From Thiomonas arsenitoxydans (GTDB lineage Bacteria; Pseudomonadota; Gammaproteobacteria; Burkholderiales; Burkholderiaceae_C), in contig NC_014145.1 of the NCBI RefSeq assembly GCF_000253115.1, positions 2,604,001 to 2,668,000 on the forward strand: a stretch of 64,000 bases of DNA. The letters are read 5' to 3'. The notes under the pieces are model-generated. The model was not told the origin of the DNA. It did not search any database and saw nothing but the letters and a program-made list of their open reading frames with translations. The position numbers and the translations under genes are program-made. Below, piece after piece: positions 40,200 to 50,831 of this stretch; position 1 is the stretch's first letter; each line of letters begins with the position of its first letter.

Positions 40200-41609
40200 T
40201 CAGCCGAGATATTTTTCGAGGCGCTGCACGACGGTGTCCCGTCCGAGCAAGGCCAGCACCGCGTCAACAGCGGGGGTCTGCTCTCGGCCGGTGACCATCA
40301 AGCGCACGGGCATGGCCAGTTGCGGCATTTTCAGGCCGTGCTGTTTGAGCACGCTCTTGAGGGCTGCACTGATCGCTTCGCGCGACCAGTCGTGAAGGGC
40401 GGTGAGCTGGGCCAGAAAATCCGCCGCGGCCGCCTTTCCCTGCGCACCGAGATGCTGCTCAAGCGCAGCGGCGTCGGGCGCGGTGGGGCGATAGAACAAC
40501 AGGGTTTGCTGGGCCAGTTCGGGTAGCGTCTGGGCGCGGTCGTGCAGCAGGGCGCAAACCGCCGCGAGATCAGGCGTTTGGTGGGCAATGCCGTCCTTGT
40601 CCAGCAAGGGACGCACGAGTGCGGCCAGTTCCTCCGCAGGGGTGTGCTTGATGTAATGCGCGTTCACCCAGCGCAGTTTGGCCTCGTCGAACTGCGCCGG
40701 CGAGCTGCCCAGGTGGTCGAGATCGAACCACTCCAAAAACTGGGCGCGCGAAAAAATCTCCGCATCGCCATGTGACCAACCCAGCCGCGCCAGATAGTTC
40801 ACCACCGCATCGGGCAGATAGCCTTCGTCGCGGTACTGCAGCACGCTCTTGGCGCCATTGCGTTTGGAGAGTTTCTCGCCCTGCTCGTTGAGCACGGTGG
40901 GCAGGTGGGCATAGCGCGGCGGCTTGGCGCCCAAGGCCTGGAAGATGTGCAACTGACGCGGCGTGTTGTTGACGTGATCATCGCCCCGGATCACATCGGT
41001 GATCTGCATGTCGATGTCGTCCACCACCACGCAGAAGTTGTAGGTCGGTGTGCCGTCGGGGCGGGCAACGACGAGATCGTCGAGTTCTTCGTTGCGAATC
41101 TCGACCCGGCCTTTGACAAAATCATGCCAGGCCACGACGCCAGTGGTCGGCGTCTTGAAGCGCCACACCGGCTGCACGCCTTCGGGAATCGTCGGCAGCA
41201 CCTTGCCGGGCTCCGGGCGCCAGGTGCCGTCGTAGCGGGGCTTTTGCTTGGCGGCGAGTTGCTGCTCGCGCAGGGCATCGAGCTCGGCGGTGGACATATA
41301 ACAGGGATACACCATGCCAGACTGGCGCAGTTGATCGAGCACCTCGCGGTAACGCGGCATGCGCTGCATTTGATAGAACGGGCCTTCGTCATAATCGAGT
41401 CCGAGCCAGTCCATCGCCTGCAGGATGACTTGCACGGCTTCTTCGGACGAACGTTCGGTATCCGTGTCTTCAATGCGCAGAATGAAGTCGCCGCCGTGGT
41501 GCCGCGCGTATGCCCACGGGTAAAGCGCCGATCGGATATTGCCCAGATGGATGAATCCGGTCGGGCTGGGAGCGAAGCGGGTACGAACGCGGTGCGGCTG
41601 GGTGGTCAT
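40200..41609 (-). CDS. gltX: glutamate--tRNA ligase
   Basis: This 469-residue class I aminoacyl-tRNA synthetase has the HIGH-type motif in [24 protein letters not shown] and the KMSKS-type motif as [10 protein letters not shown]. Conserved [10 protein letters not shown] and [12 protein letters not shown] are also present. It charges tRNA-Glu for translation and tetrapyrrole synthesis. It follows metZ on the same strand with 41 nt between genes. Confidence 0.97.
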   Translation of the reverse strand: MTTQPHRVRTRFAPSPTGFIHLGNIRSALYPWAYARHHGGDFILRIEDTDTERSSEEAVQVILQAMDWLGLDYDEGPFYQMQRMPRYREVLDQLRQSGMVYPCYMSTAELDALREQQLAAKQKPRYDGTWRPEPGKVLPTIPEGVQPVWRFKTPTTGVVAWHDFVKGRVEIRNEELDDLVVARPDGTPTYNFCVVVDDIDMQITDVIRGDDHVNNTPRQLHIFQALGAKPPRYAHLPTVLNEQGEKLSKRNGAKSVLQYRDEGYLPDAVVNYLARLGWSHGDAEIFSRAQFLEWFDLDHLGSSPAQFDEAKLRWVNAHYIKHTPAEELAALVRPLLDKDGIAHQTPDLAAVCALLHDRAQTLPELAQQTLLFYRPTAPDAAALEQHLGAQGKAAAADFLAQLTALHDWSREAISAALKSVLKQHGLKMPQLAMPVRLMVTGREQTPAVDAVLALLGRDTVVQRLEKYLG

Positions 41610-41650
41610 CGTCGAATTCGGAAAGTGAAAAAAAGGACAAGAAGACGCGC

Positions 41651-42865
41651 TCAGCTCAGGATCTGCAGACCCCGGCTGAGATCGCGCTGAAGATCACCCA
41701 CATCTTCCAATCCCACGGCCAGGCGGATCAGCCCCTGGCCGATGCCTGCGGCCTGCCGCTGCGCTTCGCTCAGGCGGCCATGCGTGGTCGTCGCCGGGTG
41801 GGTGATGGTGGTCTTGGTGTCGCCCAGATTGGCGGTGATGGAGCAAATGCGGGTGTGGTCGATGAGTTGAAAGGCCCGTGCTTTGGCCTGTTGCGCATTG
41901 TCGGCCTTGAGCTCGAACGACAGCACGGCACCCCCGGTCTTTTGCTGACGCATGGCCAACGCATGCTGCGGATGGGTATCGAGGCCGGGATAGAACACCC
42001 GGCCGATAGCAGGCTGCGCCTGCAGCCATTGCGCCATGGCGAGCGCAGCAGCGCTATGCGCCATCATGCGCACGCCCAGGGTTTCCATGCCCTTGAGCAC
42101 CACCCAGGCATTGAAGGGCGAGAGCGACAGGCCAATGGTGCGCTGCACGGGCAGCAGCTTGTCGTGGATCGGCGCGGCTTTGCCGCACACGGCGCCTGCG
42201 ATCACTCGCCCCTGTCCGTCGAGGTATTTGGTGCCGGAATGAATCACCCAGTTGGCGCCGAAATCGAGGGGACGCTGCAAGGCCGGTGAACAAAAGCAGT
42301 TGTCCACCACCAGTTGGGCGCCAGCGTCGTGCGCCAGATCCGCCAACGCGGCGATGTCGCAGACCTCGGTCAGCGGGTTGGACGGCGTTTCGGCAAACAG
42401 CAGCCGGGTATTGGGCCGCAGGGCCGCCGCCCATTGCGTCACGTCGGTTTGCGAAACGAACGTGGTCTCCACGCCGAAGCGGGCCAGTTCGCGACCGAAC
42501 AGATTGATCGTGGAGCCGAACACCCCTTGTGAGCAGATCACATGATCGCCCGCCTTGAGCAGCGCCATCGCCAGCAGCAAAATGGCGGCCATGCCACTGC
42601 CCGTGGCCATGCAGCCTTCCGCCCCTTCGAGCGCGGCAAGCCGCTGCTCGTAGCTGGAGACAGTGGGATTGGAAAAACGCGAATAGACAAAACCGTCCTG
42701 CTCCCCGGCAAAACGGGCGGCCGCGGTCGCCGCATCGGGATGCACGAAGCTGCTGGTCAGGAACAGCGCCTCGCTGTTCTCGCCGTATTGCGAACGCGGC
42801 AAGGCCTCGCGCACGGCCAGCGTATCGAGCGCGAGGTCAGGGGCGCTTCGGTCTTGCCCGGTCAT
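41651..42865 (-). CDS. metZ: O-succinylhomoserine sulfhydrylase
   Basis: This 404-residue PLP enzyme of the Cys/Met metabolism family makes homocysteine from O-succinylhomoserine and sulfide (direct sulfhydrylation). The PLP lysine is in [12 protein letters not shown]. Other family motifs are [29 protein letters not shown] and [12 protein letters not shown]. The start overlaps the purF stop by 4 nt (ATGA). MetB-type cystathionine gamma-synthase cannot be excluded by eye, but the position after purF is typical of metZ. Confidence 0.92.
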   Translation of the reverse strand: MTGQDRSAPDLALDTLAVREALPRSQYGENSEALFLTSSFVHPDAATAAARFAGEQDGFVYSRFSNPTVSSYEQRLAALEGAEGCMATGSGMAAILLLAMALLKAGDHVICSQGVFGSTINLFGRELARFGVETTFVSQTDVTQWAAALRPNTRLLFAETPSNPLTEVCDIAALADLAHDAGAQLVVDNCFCSPALQRPLDFGANWVIHSGTKYLDGQGRVIAGAVCGKAAPIHDKLLPVQRTIGLSLSPFNAWVVLKGMETLGVRMMAHSAAALAMAQWLQAQPAIGRVFYPGLDTHPQHALAMRQQKTGGAVLSFELKADNAQQAKARAFQLIDHTRICSITANLGDTKTTITHPATTTHGRLSEAQRQAAGIGQGLIRLAVGLEDVGDLQRDLSRGLQILS

Positions 42866-44364
42866 GACAGCTGCCCCTGCTCCTCGGCCCCTTGCAGGCT
42901 GAGCCGGCCGGTGTTGGGTGCCACGCCTTCGCCCCGGTTCTTGCCTTCATCGGGCGGCAAGGTGCCGGCGATGTAGCAGCCGTCGAAACACGACGCCTCA
43001 AACTCGACGATCTCGGGGTTGATCTCGCGGATCACCCGCTTCATGGCGTCGAGATCCTGGTAGATCAGCACATCGGCGCCGATGATCTGGCGGATTTCCT
43101 CGACACTGCGGTTGTGCGCCACCAGCTCCGAGGCCGTGGGCATGTCGATGCCGTAGATGTTGGGATAGCGCACCGGCGGTGCGGCAGACGCCAGATACAC
43201 CTTGCGCGCCCCGGCCTCACGCGCCATCTGCACGATTTCGCGCGAAGTGGTGCCGCGCACGATGGAGTCATCCACCAGCAGCACGTTGCGACCGGCGAAT
43301 TCCTGGCCGATGGCGTTGAGTTTTTGCCGCACCGACTTCTTGCGTACCGCCTGTCCGGGCATGATGAAGGTTCGCCCCACATAACGGTTCTTGACGAAAC
43401 CTTCGCGGTACGGCCGACCCAGCCTGTGCGCGAGTTGCATGGCCGACGGCCGACTGGATTCGGGTATGGGAATGACCACATCGATCTCGCTGGGCGGCAG
43501 CACCGAGATCACCCGCTGCGCCAGCGTTTCGCCCATGCGCAAACGGGCGCGGTAGACCGACACGCCGTCGAGCGCAGAGTCTGGGCGGGCCAGATAAACG
43601 TACTCGAAGATGCAGGGATTGCGCTGCGGCTCGGCCGCGCACTGCTCGCTGTGCAACCGGCCTTGCAGATCGACAAAAATCGCCTCGCCCGGCGCGATGT
43701 CGCGCTCGAACTTGTAGCCCGTGCCTTCCAGCGCGACCGACTCGCTCGCCACCATCACCTCACCGCTCTCGCCCGCCGTACCGAAGCACAAGGGGCGAAT
43801 GCCGAAGGGATCGCGAAAAGCCAGCAGGCCGTGCCCGGCAATCAGCGCCACTACGGCGTATGAACCGCGCAAGCGAAGGTGCACCGCGCGCACCGCGGCG
43901 AAAATATCGTCGACTGAGAGCGGCAACCCGTGGGTGCGGCGCTCGATCTCGTGCGCCAGCACGTTGATCAGCACCTCGGTGTCCGACTCGGTGTTGATGT
44001 GACGGTGATCGTTAGTGAACAGCTCGCGCTTGAGCGCCACCGCGTTGATCAAATTGCCGTTGTGCGCCAGCACCAGACCAAACGGCGCATTGACGTAGAA
44101 CGGCTGCGCCTCCTCCTCGCTTTCGGCGTTGCCCGCGGTTGGATAGCGCACCTGGCCGATACCGTAATCGCCCGGCAGCGCGCGCATATTGCGAGTGCGA
44201 AACACATCGCGCACCATGCCGCGCGCCTTGTGCATATAGAGCTTGGAGCCCGAGCCGGTGACGATGCCCGCAGCGTCCTGACCCCGATGCTGCAACAGCA
44301 GCAGCGCGTCGTACAGAAGCTGGTTCACGGGTTGCTGCGAAATGACGCCGACGATGCCGCACAT
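42862..44364 (-). CDS. purF: amidophosphoribosyltransferase
   Basis: This 500-residue protein carries out the first committed step of purine synthesis. The Ntn nucleophile Cys2 follows the initiator Met (MCGIVGVIS). The glutaminase domain covers about 1-240. The phosphoribosyltransferase domain has the PRPP motif VLLVDDSIVRGTT. Its stop overlaps the metZ start. cvpA lies 40 nt upstream, as in many bacteria. Confidence 0.97.
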   Translation of the reverse strand: MCGIVGVISQQPVNQLLYDALLLLQHRGQDAAGIVTGSGSKLYMHKARGMVRDVFRTRNMRALPGDYGIGQVRYPTAGNAESEEEAQPFYVNAPFGLVLAHNGNLINAVALKRELFTNDHRHINTESDTEVLINVLAHEIERRTHGLPLSVDDIFAAVRAVHLRLRGSYAVVALIAGHGLLAFRDPFGIRPLCFGTAGESGEVMVASESVALEGTGYKFERDIAPGEAIFVDLQGRLHSEQCAAEPQRNPCIFEYVYLARPDSALDGVSVYRARLRMGETLAQRVISVLPPSEIDVVIPIPESSRPSAMQLAHRLGRPYREGFVKNRYVGRTFIMPGQAVRKKSVRQKLNAIGQEFAGRNVLLVDDSIVRGTTSREIVQMAREAGARKVYLASAAPPVRYPNIYGIDMPTASELVAHNRSVEEIRQIIGADVLIYQDLDAMKRVIREINPEIVEFEASCFDGCYIAGTLPPDEGKNRGEGVAPNTGRLSLQGAEEQGQLS

Positions 44365-44404
44365 GGGAGTGGTCTTTCAGGAAACGAGGGGAGAGCCAAA
44401 CATT

Positions 44405-44896
44405 TCAGCCTTGCGGCAAATGGGTGACGAAAGCGGCGGGCAGCCAAGGGCGAATGACCAGCAACAAAGACTGCGCCGGCGGAATGAGCACCGCCGTTTT
44501 CCACATCGCGCTCTGCGCCAGCGCCGTCTGCGCGCCAAGGGCGACGAGCAACAACGACAACGCCGCGCCCTTCACCAGACCGATCAGCGCGCCCATGCTG
44601 CGGTCAAAAATACCCAGTCCGCTTGCACGCAACAGCAAACGCAGCACCGAGGCGAGTATGCCCGCGCTCAGCACCACCACGATGAAACACATCGCATAGG
44701 CCGCCAACAGGCGCATATAGATATTGTCGATGGCCTGCAAATACCTTGCACCCAGGCTGGGCGCGAAGTGCGCCGCAAACCAGACGCCCCCGATCCAACC
44801 CAGCAAGGTGACGATTTCATACACGGCGCCGCGCAACAAGCTGATCAGCACGCTCAAACCCATGACGACGAGCAGGAACCAGTCCAGAGGACTCAC
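44405..44896 (-). CDS. cvpA: CvpA family membrane protein
   Basis: This is 163 residues with about four membrane segments (WFLLVVMGLSVLISL, IVTLLGWIGGVWFAA, LLAAYAMCFIVVVLSAGIL, LIGLVKGAALSLLLVALG). The GTG start overlaps the stop of the upstream SPOR gene by 4 nt. CvpA proteins are linked to colicin V production and envelope homeostasis in enterobacteria. The molecular role is unclear. Confidence 0.9.
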   Translation of the reverse strand: MSPLDWFLLVVMGLSVLISLLRGAVYEIVTLLGWIGGVWFAAHFAPSLGARYLQAIDNIYMRLLAAYAMCFIVVVLSAGILASVLRLLLRASGLGIFDRSMGALIGLVKGAALSLLLVALGAQTALAQSAMWKTAVLIPPAQSLLLVIRPWLPAAFVTHLPQG

Positions 44897-45741
44897 AGCG
44901 TCAGCACCGCACCGCTGAGACCCAGCGCCTGCAATTTGTGCAAGGCCCGCTCGGCTTCATCGCGCGTGGCAAAGGGGCCGATGCGCACCCGAACCCGCTT
45001 GCCCTGCGCGGTATCGACCACCTGGGTATAGGTCTTGAATCCGGCTTTTTCAATTTTGGCCCGCACGGACTGGGCGGCATGCGCGTCGGCAAACGCGCCA
45101 GCCTGCACCACAAATCGCGCCTTCGAGGGGGCTGCGTCTTCCTGCGTCGCGTGCTGTTTATTCGCCAGCGCCGCCTCGGCCTGCGCGGTGGAAATCTGGT
45201 CGGGCGATTTGCCTTCGAGCGCCGCAAGGGCCTGGCGCGCACTGGCCAGTTGCCGTGCCTGCTCGGGTGTCGGGGCGGGTGGCTTGGGTGCTGGCGGGGG
45301 GACAACCGGCTCCGCCTGCTGCACCGGACTGGGTTTGGGTGCTGCGGGTATTGGCTGGGGCGCCGGTTTCGAGGCCACCACCGGCTCGGGTGGAACTGGC
45401 GCGGTGGCCGCGGCCACCGCGCTCGCCGCATGCGCCACGGCCGCGCGTTCGCCCGAGGGCACGGCCACGCTGGACGCCGCGGGCAGCATGGGCGCGGAAG
45501 CGGGCACCGCCAGGCCCGGCGCCTTGCTCTGCGAGGGAATATCAAGCGCGATGTTCGACGGCACCGGTTTGGGCTTGGAGTCGAACACCAGCGGAAACAC
45601 GATCACCCCGAGCAGCACCAGCGCCACTGCGCCGATCAGACGCCGACGCGCGCGCGCTCGCAGACTGTCCTGGCTTTGCGAACCGGAGTCATCGCCTCTG
45701 GAGGAGCGACGGGCGGAATTACGGGGAGCGCCAAAGGTCAT
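44893..45741 (-). CDS. SPOR-domain cell-division-associated protein (DedD-like)
   Basis: This 282-residue bitopic protein has a basic N-terminus, one membrane segment at about 35-54 (LIGAVALVLLGVIVFPLVF), and a long Ala/Pro-rich periplasmic linker at about 75-175. A C-terminal SPOR domain follows at about 205-282 (FVVQAGAFADAHAAQSVRAKIEKAG … VRIGPFATRDEAERAL). SPOR domains bind denuded peptidoglycan glycans at the septum. It overlaps both neighbours, folC and cvpA, by 4 nt. Confidence 0.9.
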   Translation of the reverse strand: MTFGAPRNSARRSSRGDDSGSQSQDSLRARARRRLIGAVALVLLGVIVFPLVFDSKPKPVPSNIALDIPSQSKAPGLAVPASAPMLPAASSVAVPSGERAAVAHAASAVAAATAPVPPEPVVASKPAPQPIPAAPKPSPVQQAEPVVPPPAPKPPAPTPEQARQLASARQALAALEGKSPDQISTAQAEAALANKQHATQEDAAPSKARFVVQAGAFADAHAAQSVRAKIEKAGFKTYTQVVDTAQGKRVRVRIGPFATRDEAERALHKLQALGLSGAVLTL

Positions 45742-47063
45742 TGCGGGGAGGAAACGAGATGCTTGCCGTGAAGTCGGGGCAGCCCCTCCTGCATCACACC
45801 GCCCACGGTGTAGAAGGAGCCGAACACCACGATTCTATCGGTCAGCTCCACGGCAGCCGCCGCGGCGCGCAGCGCCTGCAAGGGGTCGGGATGCTGGGCG
45901 ATGCGGGCGTCTGGCTTCAAGGCGAGCAGGTGAGCCGCCAGCTCTTTTGCCGACGCGGCTCGCGGCGTCGGCAAGTCGCAAAGATGCCAGACGTCGATCA
46001 GCGGCAACATGCGGCGCAACATGCCGGGGATGTCTTTGTCGGCCATGGCGCCAAACACCGCGTGGGTGACGGGAAAGTAGCCCATGCTGTCGAGGTTTTC
46101 CGCCAGCACGGCGATGGCGTGCGGGTTGTGGCCCACATCGAGCACCAGCGTGGGCTGACCCGCCAGCACCTGAAAGCGCCCGGGCAGCTCCGCTCGCGCA
46201 AACCCTTCGCGCACCGCCTGCGCCGCCACCGGCAGGGCGGCCTGCAAGGCCTCCAGCGCGGCGAGCACGCCGCTGGCGTTGAGCAGCTGATTGGCGCCGC
46301 GCAGCGCCGGAAACGCCAGGCTGTGCCGACGCTGCGCGCGCCCCTGCCAGCCCCATTGCTGCGGCAGGTGGGTGTAGTGAAAGTCGCGTCCGGCCAGCCA
46401 GAGATCGGCGCCGATGTCCTCGGCGTGATCCTGCACCGACTGCGGCGCCTGCGGGTCGCTGACGATGGCGGGCTTCGCGGCCCGCATGATGCCCGCCTTC
46501 TCGCGGCCGATGGACTCCCGATCCGGACCGAGAAACTCCATGTGATCGAGGTCGATGCTGGTGATGATGGCGCAGTCGGTGTCGATGATGTTCACCGCAT
46601 CGAGCCGCCCGCCCAGCCCGACTTCGAGAATGACGGCGTCGAGCCGCTGACTGGCGAGCAGCGACAGTATGGCCAGGGTGGTGAACTCGAAATAGCTCAA
46701 ACTCACCGCCGCGGCGCCCACGCCTGCGGTCAGCCGGGCCTGCTCGACAGCGGCGAAATGCGGCAACAAGTCCTGCGCATTCACCGTCTGCCCTGCGATG
46801 CGGCAGCGTTCCTCGAAATGCACCAGATGCGGCGAGTTGTAGACGCCCACGCGGTAGCCCGCCGCCATGAGAATGGCTTCGAGCATGGCGCAGGTCGAGC
46901 CCTTGCCATTGGTGCCCGCCACGGTGATGACCGGGCAGGTGAATTGCAACTGCATGGCCGCGCGCACCGCCTGCACGCGCTCAAGCCCCAGGTCGATCAC
47001 GCGGGCATGCAGCAACTCGGCGTGCGCTAGCCAGCCGTCCAGAGTGTGGGGTGTGGGAGACAT
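45738..47063 (-). CDS. folC: bifunctional dihydrofolate synthase/folylpolyglutamate synthase
   Basis: This 441-residue Mur-ligase-family enzyme adds glutamate to dihydropteroate and folates. Motifs are the P-loop VAGTNGKGSTCAMLEAIL, FEFTTLAIL and the EVGLGGRLDAVN segment. The ATG at 47063 is preferred to a TTG at 47069. The stop overlaps the downstream SPOR gene's ATG. It lies 50 nt downstream of accD. Confidence 0.95.
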   Translation of the reverse strand: MSPTPHTLDGWLAHAELLHARVIDLGLERVQAVRAAMQLQFTCPVITVAGTNGKGSTCAMLEAILMAAGYRVGVYNSPHLVHFEERCRIAGQTVNAQDLLPHFAAVEQARLTAGVGAAAVSLSYFEFTTLAILSLLASQRLDAVILEVGLGGRLDAVNIIDTDCAIITSIDLDHMEFLGPDRESIGREKAGIMRAAKPAIVSDPQAPQSVQDHAEDIGADLWLAGRDFHYTHLPQQWGWQGRAQRRHSLAFPALRGANQLLNASGVLAALEALQAALPVAAQAVREGFARAELPGRFQVLAGQPTLVLDVGHNPHAIAVLAENLDSMGYFPVTHAVFGAMADKDIPGMLRRMLPLIDVWHLCDLPTPRAASAKELAAHLLALKPDARIAQHPDPLQALRAAAAAVELTDRIVVFGSFYTVGGVMQEGLPRLHGKHLVSSPQ

Positions 47064-47113
47064 ACGCAAAGCCCGTCGCCCGCGGCTGCGAACGACGGGA
47101 AAGTCTGAGGAAA

Positions 47114-47989
47114 TCAGGAAGCGATCGCGTCGGCAGGCTGACGCAGCAGCATGGCCAGCATTTGCGCGAGTTCGCCGCGCAGTTCACGGCGGTCAACGAT
47201 ACGGTCAACCGCGCCCTTTTGCAGCAGAAACTCAGCGCGCTGGAAACCCTCGGGCAGCTTTTCGCGCACGGTGTTCTCGATCACCCGCGGGCCGGCAAAA
47301 CCGATCAGCGCCTTGGGTTCGGCCAGCACCACATCGCCGATGAAGGCAAAACTGGCAGACACCCCGCCCATAGTCGGGTCGGTGAGTACGCTGATGAACG
47401 GCAGCCCGGCTGCGGACAGTCGGGTGAGCGCGGCATTGGTCTTGGCCATCTGCATCAGGCTGAGCAAGCCTTCCTGCATGCGTGCGCCGCCCGTGGCGGT
47501 AAAACAAATGAAAGGCACCTTCTGCTCGATGGCCGCCTGCACCCCGCGCACGAAACGCTCGCCGACCACGGAGCCCATGGAGCCGCCCATGAACTCGAAC
47601 TCGAAACAGGCCACCACCACCGGCAGGGTCTGGATGGCGCCGCCCATGACGATCAGCGCGTCGGTCTCCTGGGTGTTTTCCAGCGCCTCCTTGAGGCGAT
47701 CGGGATATTTGCGGCTGTCCTTGAATTTCAGCGGATCGATGGGCAGCACTTCCTGACCGATCTCGTACCGGCCTTCGGGATCAAGCAACGCGTCGAGCCG
47801 CGCCCGTGCACCGATGCGCAGGTGGTGGCCGCACTTCGGACAGACGTTCTGGTTGAGCTCCAGATCCGATTTGTAGAGCACCGTTTCGCACGACGGGCAC
47901 TTGATCCACAGGCCTTCGGGCACCTGGCGCCGATCCTGCGGGCTGGTCTGTTGAATTTTGGGAGGGAGGAGCTTTTCCAGCCAACTCAT
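47114..47989 (-). CDS. accD: acetyl-CoA carboxylase carboxyltransferase subunit beta
   Basis: This 291-residue protein has a four-cysteine zinc ribbon at C31, C34, C50 and C53 ([10 protein letters not shown] … VCPKCGHH). The carboxyltransferase fold has [12 protein letters not shown] and [18 protein letters not shown]. With AccA it transfers carboxyl from biotin to acetyl-CoA for fatty acid synthesis. AGGAGACCCT lies before the ATG. It starts 9 nt after trpA. Confidence 0.97.
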   Translation of the reverse strand: MSWLEKLLPPKIQQTSPQDRRQVPEGLWIKCPSCETVLYKSDLELNQNVCPKCGHHLRIGARARLDALLDPEGRYEIGQEVLPIDPLKFKDSRKYPDRLKEALENTQETDALIVMGGAIQTLPVVVACFEFEFMGGSMGSVVGERFVRGVQAAIEQKVPFICFTATGGARMQEGLLSLMQMAKTNAALTRLSAAGLPFISVLTDPTMGGVSASFAFIGDVVLAEPKALIGFAGPRVIENTVREKLPEGFQRAEFLLQKGAVDRIVDRRELRGELAQMLAMLLRQPADAIAS

Positions 47990-47998
47990 AGGGTCTCC

Positions 47999-48796
47999 TT
48001 AAGCGTCGAGCGCCTGGCGAATGTCTTGGATGAAGCCGCGCGCAACCTCTGCCGCCTGTTCTGCGGGCTGCGCCTCCATCAATTCGATCAGTCGCGAACC
48101 AATGACAACGGCATCGGCCAGCTGGCCGATCGCGCGCGCAGTCTGCGCATCGCGAATGCCGAATCCTACTCCCACGGGCACCTGCACATGAGCGCGGATG
48201 CGGGGCAGCATGGCCGCCACGGCTGAAGTGTCGAGATGGCCCGCGCCGGTCACGCCCTTGAGCGAGACGTAATACACATAGCCGCTGGCGATACGGCCCA
48301 CGTCGGCCATACGCGCGTCCGTGCTGGTGGGGGCGAGCAGAAAAATGGGGGCGATGTCTGCGGCCTTGAGCGCCGCGGCAAACGTCTCGCTTTCCGCGGG
48401 CGGGTAATCGACGATGAGCACGCCATCCACGCCCGCAGCCTTGGCCGCAGCCACAAAGGCCTCCACGCCGTAGCGCTCCACCGGGTTGGCGTAACCCATC
48501 AGCACCACGGGGGTGACGGTATCGGTCTGGCGGAAATCGCGCACGAAATCGAGCACCTGGGGCAGCCCGATGCCTTTTGCAATGGCCCGCTCGGTGGCGC
48601 GCTGTATCACCGGGCCGTCGGCCATGGGATCGGAAAACGGTACGCCGAGTTCAATCACATCGGCCCCGCCCTGCACCAGGGCGTGCATCACCTCGACGGT
48701 GACTGAAGGCGCAGGGTCGCCTGCGGCGATGTAGGGAATGAGCGCCTTGCGATTCTGGGCGCGAAGCTGGGCGAATCGTTGGTCGATGCGGTTCAT
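47999..48796 (-). CDS. trpA: tryptophan synthase alpha chain
   Basis: This is 265 residues from the ATG at 48796 ([11 protein letters not shown]). A longer frame to 48877 runs through a structured repeat and is not family-like. Motifs are PYIAAGDP, catalytic Glu/Asp in [16 protein letters not shown], and [15 protein letters not shown]. It splits indole-3-glycerol phosphate. The preceding trpB is separated by 77 nt containing inverted repeats, so coupling to trpB is looser than usual. Confidence 0.96.
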   Translation of the reverse strand: MNRIDQRFAQLRAQNRKALIPYIAAGDPAPSVTVEVMHALVQGGADVIELGVPFSDPMADGPVIQRATERAIAKGIGLPQVLDFVRDFRQTDTVTPVVLMGYANPVERYGVEAFVAAAKAAGVDGVLIVDYPPAESETFAAALKAADIAPIFLLAPTSTDARMADVGRIASGYVYYVSLKGVTGAGHLDTSAVAAMLPRIRAHVQVPVGVGFGIRDAQTARAIGQLADAVVIGSRLIELMEAQPAEQAAEVARGFIQDIRQALDA

Positions 48797-48873
48797 GTCG
48801 GTTCCGCCCGGCCGCCCCGAAGGAACCGACACCCCCTCGAGGGGAGATGAGCGCAGCGAGTCAGGGGGCTGTT
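48797..48873. repeat. structured GC-rich repeat element between trpB and trpA
   Basis: It contains a perfect 9-bp inverted repeat, GTCGGTTCC (48797-48805) and GGAACCGAC (48822-48830), around a C/G-rich loop. Next to it is the perfect palindrome CCCCTCGAGGGG (48833-48844), followed by AGCGCAGCGAGTCAGGGGG. This composition is like the short dispersed intergenic repeats common in Burkholderiales, but no second copy lies in this window. It sits in the 5' leader of trpA and could act as a partial attenuator or mRNA-stability element. Confidence 0.55.
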
Positions 48874-50109
48874 TCATTTTGTGGCTCCAGGCTGGCGGGC
48901 GAACAGGGTGTCGAAGTTCACGCCTTCGCGCTCGGCCACGGTGTTGATGTCTTTGTCGCCGCGCCCCGAGAGATTGACCAGAATGATCTGGTCAGGACGC
49001 ATTTGCGGCGCCAACTTGATGGCATGCGCCAGTGCGTGGCTGGATTCCAGTGCCGGGATGATGCCCTCGATGCGGCACAGTTCGTGGAAGGCTGCCAGAG
49101 CCTCGTCGTCGGTAATGCCGACGTACTCGGCTCGCCCGAGATCTTTGAGCCAGGCATGCTCGGGGCCGACACCAGGGTAGTCGAGCCCAGCGGATACGGA
49201 ATGCGTTTCGATGATCTGTCCGTTGGCGTCCTGCAGCAGATAGGTGCGGTTACCGTGCAGCACGCCCGGCGTGCCTGCAGAAAGCGAGGCGGCATGCTTG
49301 CCCGTGTCCAGCCCCAGACCGGCGGCTTCAACCCCGATGAGCCGCACCGATTCATGGGGAATGTAGGGATAGAAAATGCCCATGGCATTGCTGCCCCCGC
49401 CCACGGCGGCGATCACCGCATCGGGCTGGCGGCCGGTCATCTCGGGCATCTGCTCCAGGCATTCGTCGCCGATGACCCGCTGGAAATCGCGCACCATTTG
49501 CGGGTAGGGATGCGGCCCCGCGACGGTGCCGATGATGTAGAAGGTGTCTTCGACATGCGTGACCCAGTCGCGCAACGCTTCATTGAGCGCATCCTTGAGC
49601 GTCTTGCTGCCCGATTCGACCGGCACCACGCGCGCGCCCAGCAGATTCATGCGATAGACATTGGGCGATTGGCGCTTGACGTCTTCGCTGCCCATATACA
49701 CCACGCATTCCATGCCATAACGTGCGGCAATAGTGGCCGTAGCCACGCCGTGCTGTCCCGCGCCGGTTTCGGCGATGACGCGCGGTTTGCCCATGCGGCG
49801 GGCCAGCATGGCCTGGCCGATGGTGTTGTTGATTTTGTGCGCGCCGGTGTGATTGAGGTCTTCGCGCTTGAGGTAAATGCGCGCGCCCCCGAGTTTGTTG
49901 CTCAGGCGAGCGGCGTGATAAACCGGGCTGGGACGGCCGACGAAGTGCTTGAGTTCGTAGCGGTATTCGGCCAGGAACTGCGGGTCGTTTTTGTAATGGT
50001 CGTAAGCCGCCTGGAGTTCTTCCAGCGCGTGGCTCAGGGTTTCGGCAATGAAGCTGCCGCCGTAGGGGCCGAAATGGCCGCTGGCGTCGGGATAGGCATA
50101 GTCAAACAT
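48874..50109 (-). CDS. trpB: tryptophan synthase beta chain
   Basis: This 411-residue PLP enzyme condenses indole with serine. The PLP lysine is in [13 protein letters not shown]. Other motifs are [26 protein letters not shown] and the phosphate-binding GGGSNAMG. The start is 50 nt after the trpF stop. Confidence 0.97.
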   Translation of the reverse strand: MFDYAYPDASGHFGPYGGSFIAETLSHALEELQAAYDHYKNDPQFLAEYRYELKHFVGRPSPVYHAARLSNKLGGARIYLKREDLNHTGAHKINNTIGQAMLARRMGKPRVIAETGAGQHGVATATIAARYGMECVVYMGSEDVKRQSPNVYRMNLLGARVVPVESGSKTLKDALNEALRDWVTHVEDTFYIIGTVAGPHPYPQMVRDFQRVIGDECLEQMPEMTGRQPDAVIAAVGGGSNAMGIFYPYIPHESVRLIGVEAAGLGLDTGKHAASLSAGTPGVLHGNRTYLLQDANGQIIETHSVSAGLDYPGVGPEHAWLKDLGRAEYVGITDDEALAAFHELCRIEGIIPALESSHALAHAIKLAPQMRPDQIILVNLSGRGDKDINTVAEREGVNFDTLFARQPGATK

Positions 50110-50159
50110 GGTGGGGTCTCGTCTGGCGCCGGGCGGAAGCTGAGCCCGGGCGCGATCAT

Positions 50160-50825
50160 CTACAGGTCTGCAGCGCGAACCGCGGTGATGAACTCGGCGA
50201 TGCGCTGCGCGCTCTTGATGCCCTTGGACGCTTCGACGCCGGAACTGACGTCAACCGCCCACGGGCGCACCTGCCGGATGGCATGCGTCACATTTGCAGC
50301 ATGCAACCCACCAGACAAAACGAGGGGAAGCGCGACGTTTGCGGGAATGCGTGACCAATCGAAAACCTCGCCGCCCCCGCCGTATCCGGGCTGATCCGTG
50401 TCCAGAACGAGGGCGTGTGATGTGGAAAAACGAGAGGCAAAGTCTAACAAATCCAGCCCTTCTCGCATGCGCGCCGCTCGAATGTAGGGGTGGCGATAGC
50501 GGGTACAGTCTTGCGGGGTTTCATCGCCGTGGAACTGCAACAGCGCGGGACGAATCTGGTCGATCACCTCTTCGACAAGGTCCGGCGCGGCATTCACAAA
50601 CAGGGCGACGACCGAGACAAAAGGCGGCAGGCTGAACGCGATGTCACGCGCCTGCGCGACGCTCACGTTGCGCGGGCTGGGCGGATAAAACACCAGACCG
50701 ATGGCATCTGCGCCGCTGCTCGCGGCTGCCTGCGCGTCTTCCACCCGGGTAATGCCGCAGATTTTGATGCGGGTTCGGTGGCGCGGGGCGGGCGAGAGCG
50801 ACAGCGGGGGCGGCGTTTCGGACAT
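50160..50825 (-). CDS. trpF: phosphoribosylanthranilate isomerase
   Basis: This 221-residue TIM barrel has KICGITR (catalytic Cys) and LQFHGDE, with catalytic Asp in [13 protein letters not shown]. It is the fourth step of tryptophan synthesis. It begins 6 nt after truA and precedes trpB. The other trp genes (trpEGDC) are not in this window, as usual in this group where trpFBA is separate. Confidence 0.95.
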   Translation of the reverse strand: MSETPPPLSLSPAPRHRTRIKICGITRVEDAQAAASSGADAIGLVFYPPSPRNVSVAQARDIAFSLPPFVSVVALFVNAAPDLVEEVIDQIRPALLQFHGDETPQDCTRYRHPYIRAARMREGLDLLDFASRFSTSHALVLDTDQPGYGGGGEVFDWSRIPANVALPLVLSGGLHAANVTHAIRQVRPWAVDVSSGVEASKGIKSAQRIAEFITAVRAADL

Positions 50826-50831
50826 CGGAGA

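Noticed and set aside
45255-47030. Open frame of 591 codons on the + strand opposite folC and the SPOR gene
   Set aside because: It is a shadow of Ala/Pro-rich coding sequence and folC, with no domain and arginine/glycine bias.
48797-48877. N-terminal extension of trpA by 27 codons
   Set aside because: The extension translates the structured repeat element; the family-like start is at 48796.
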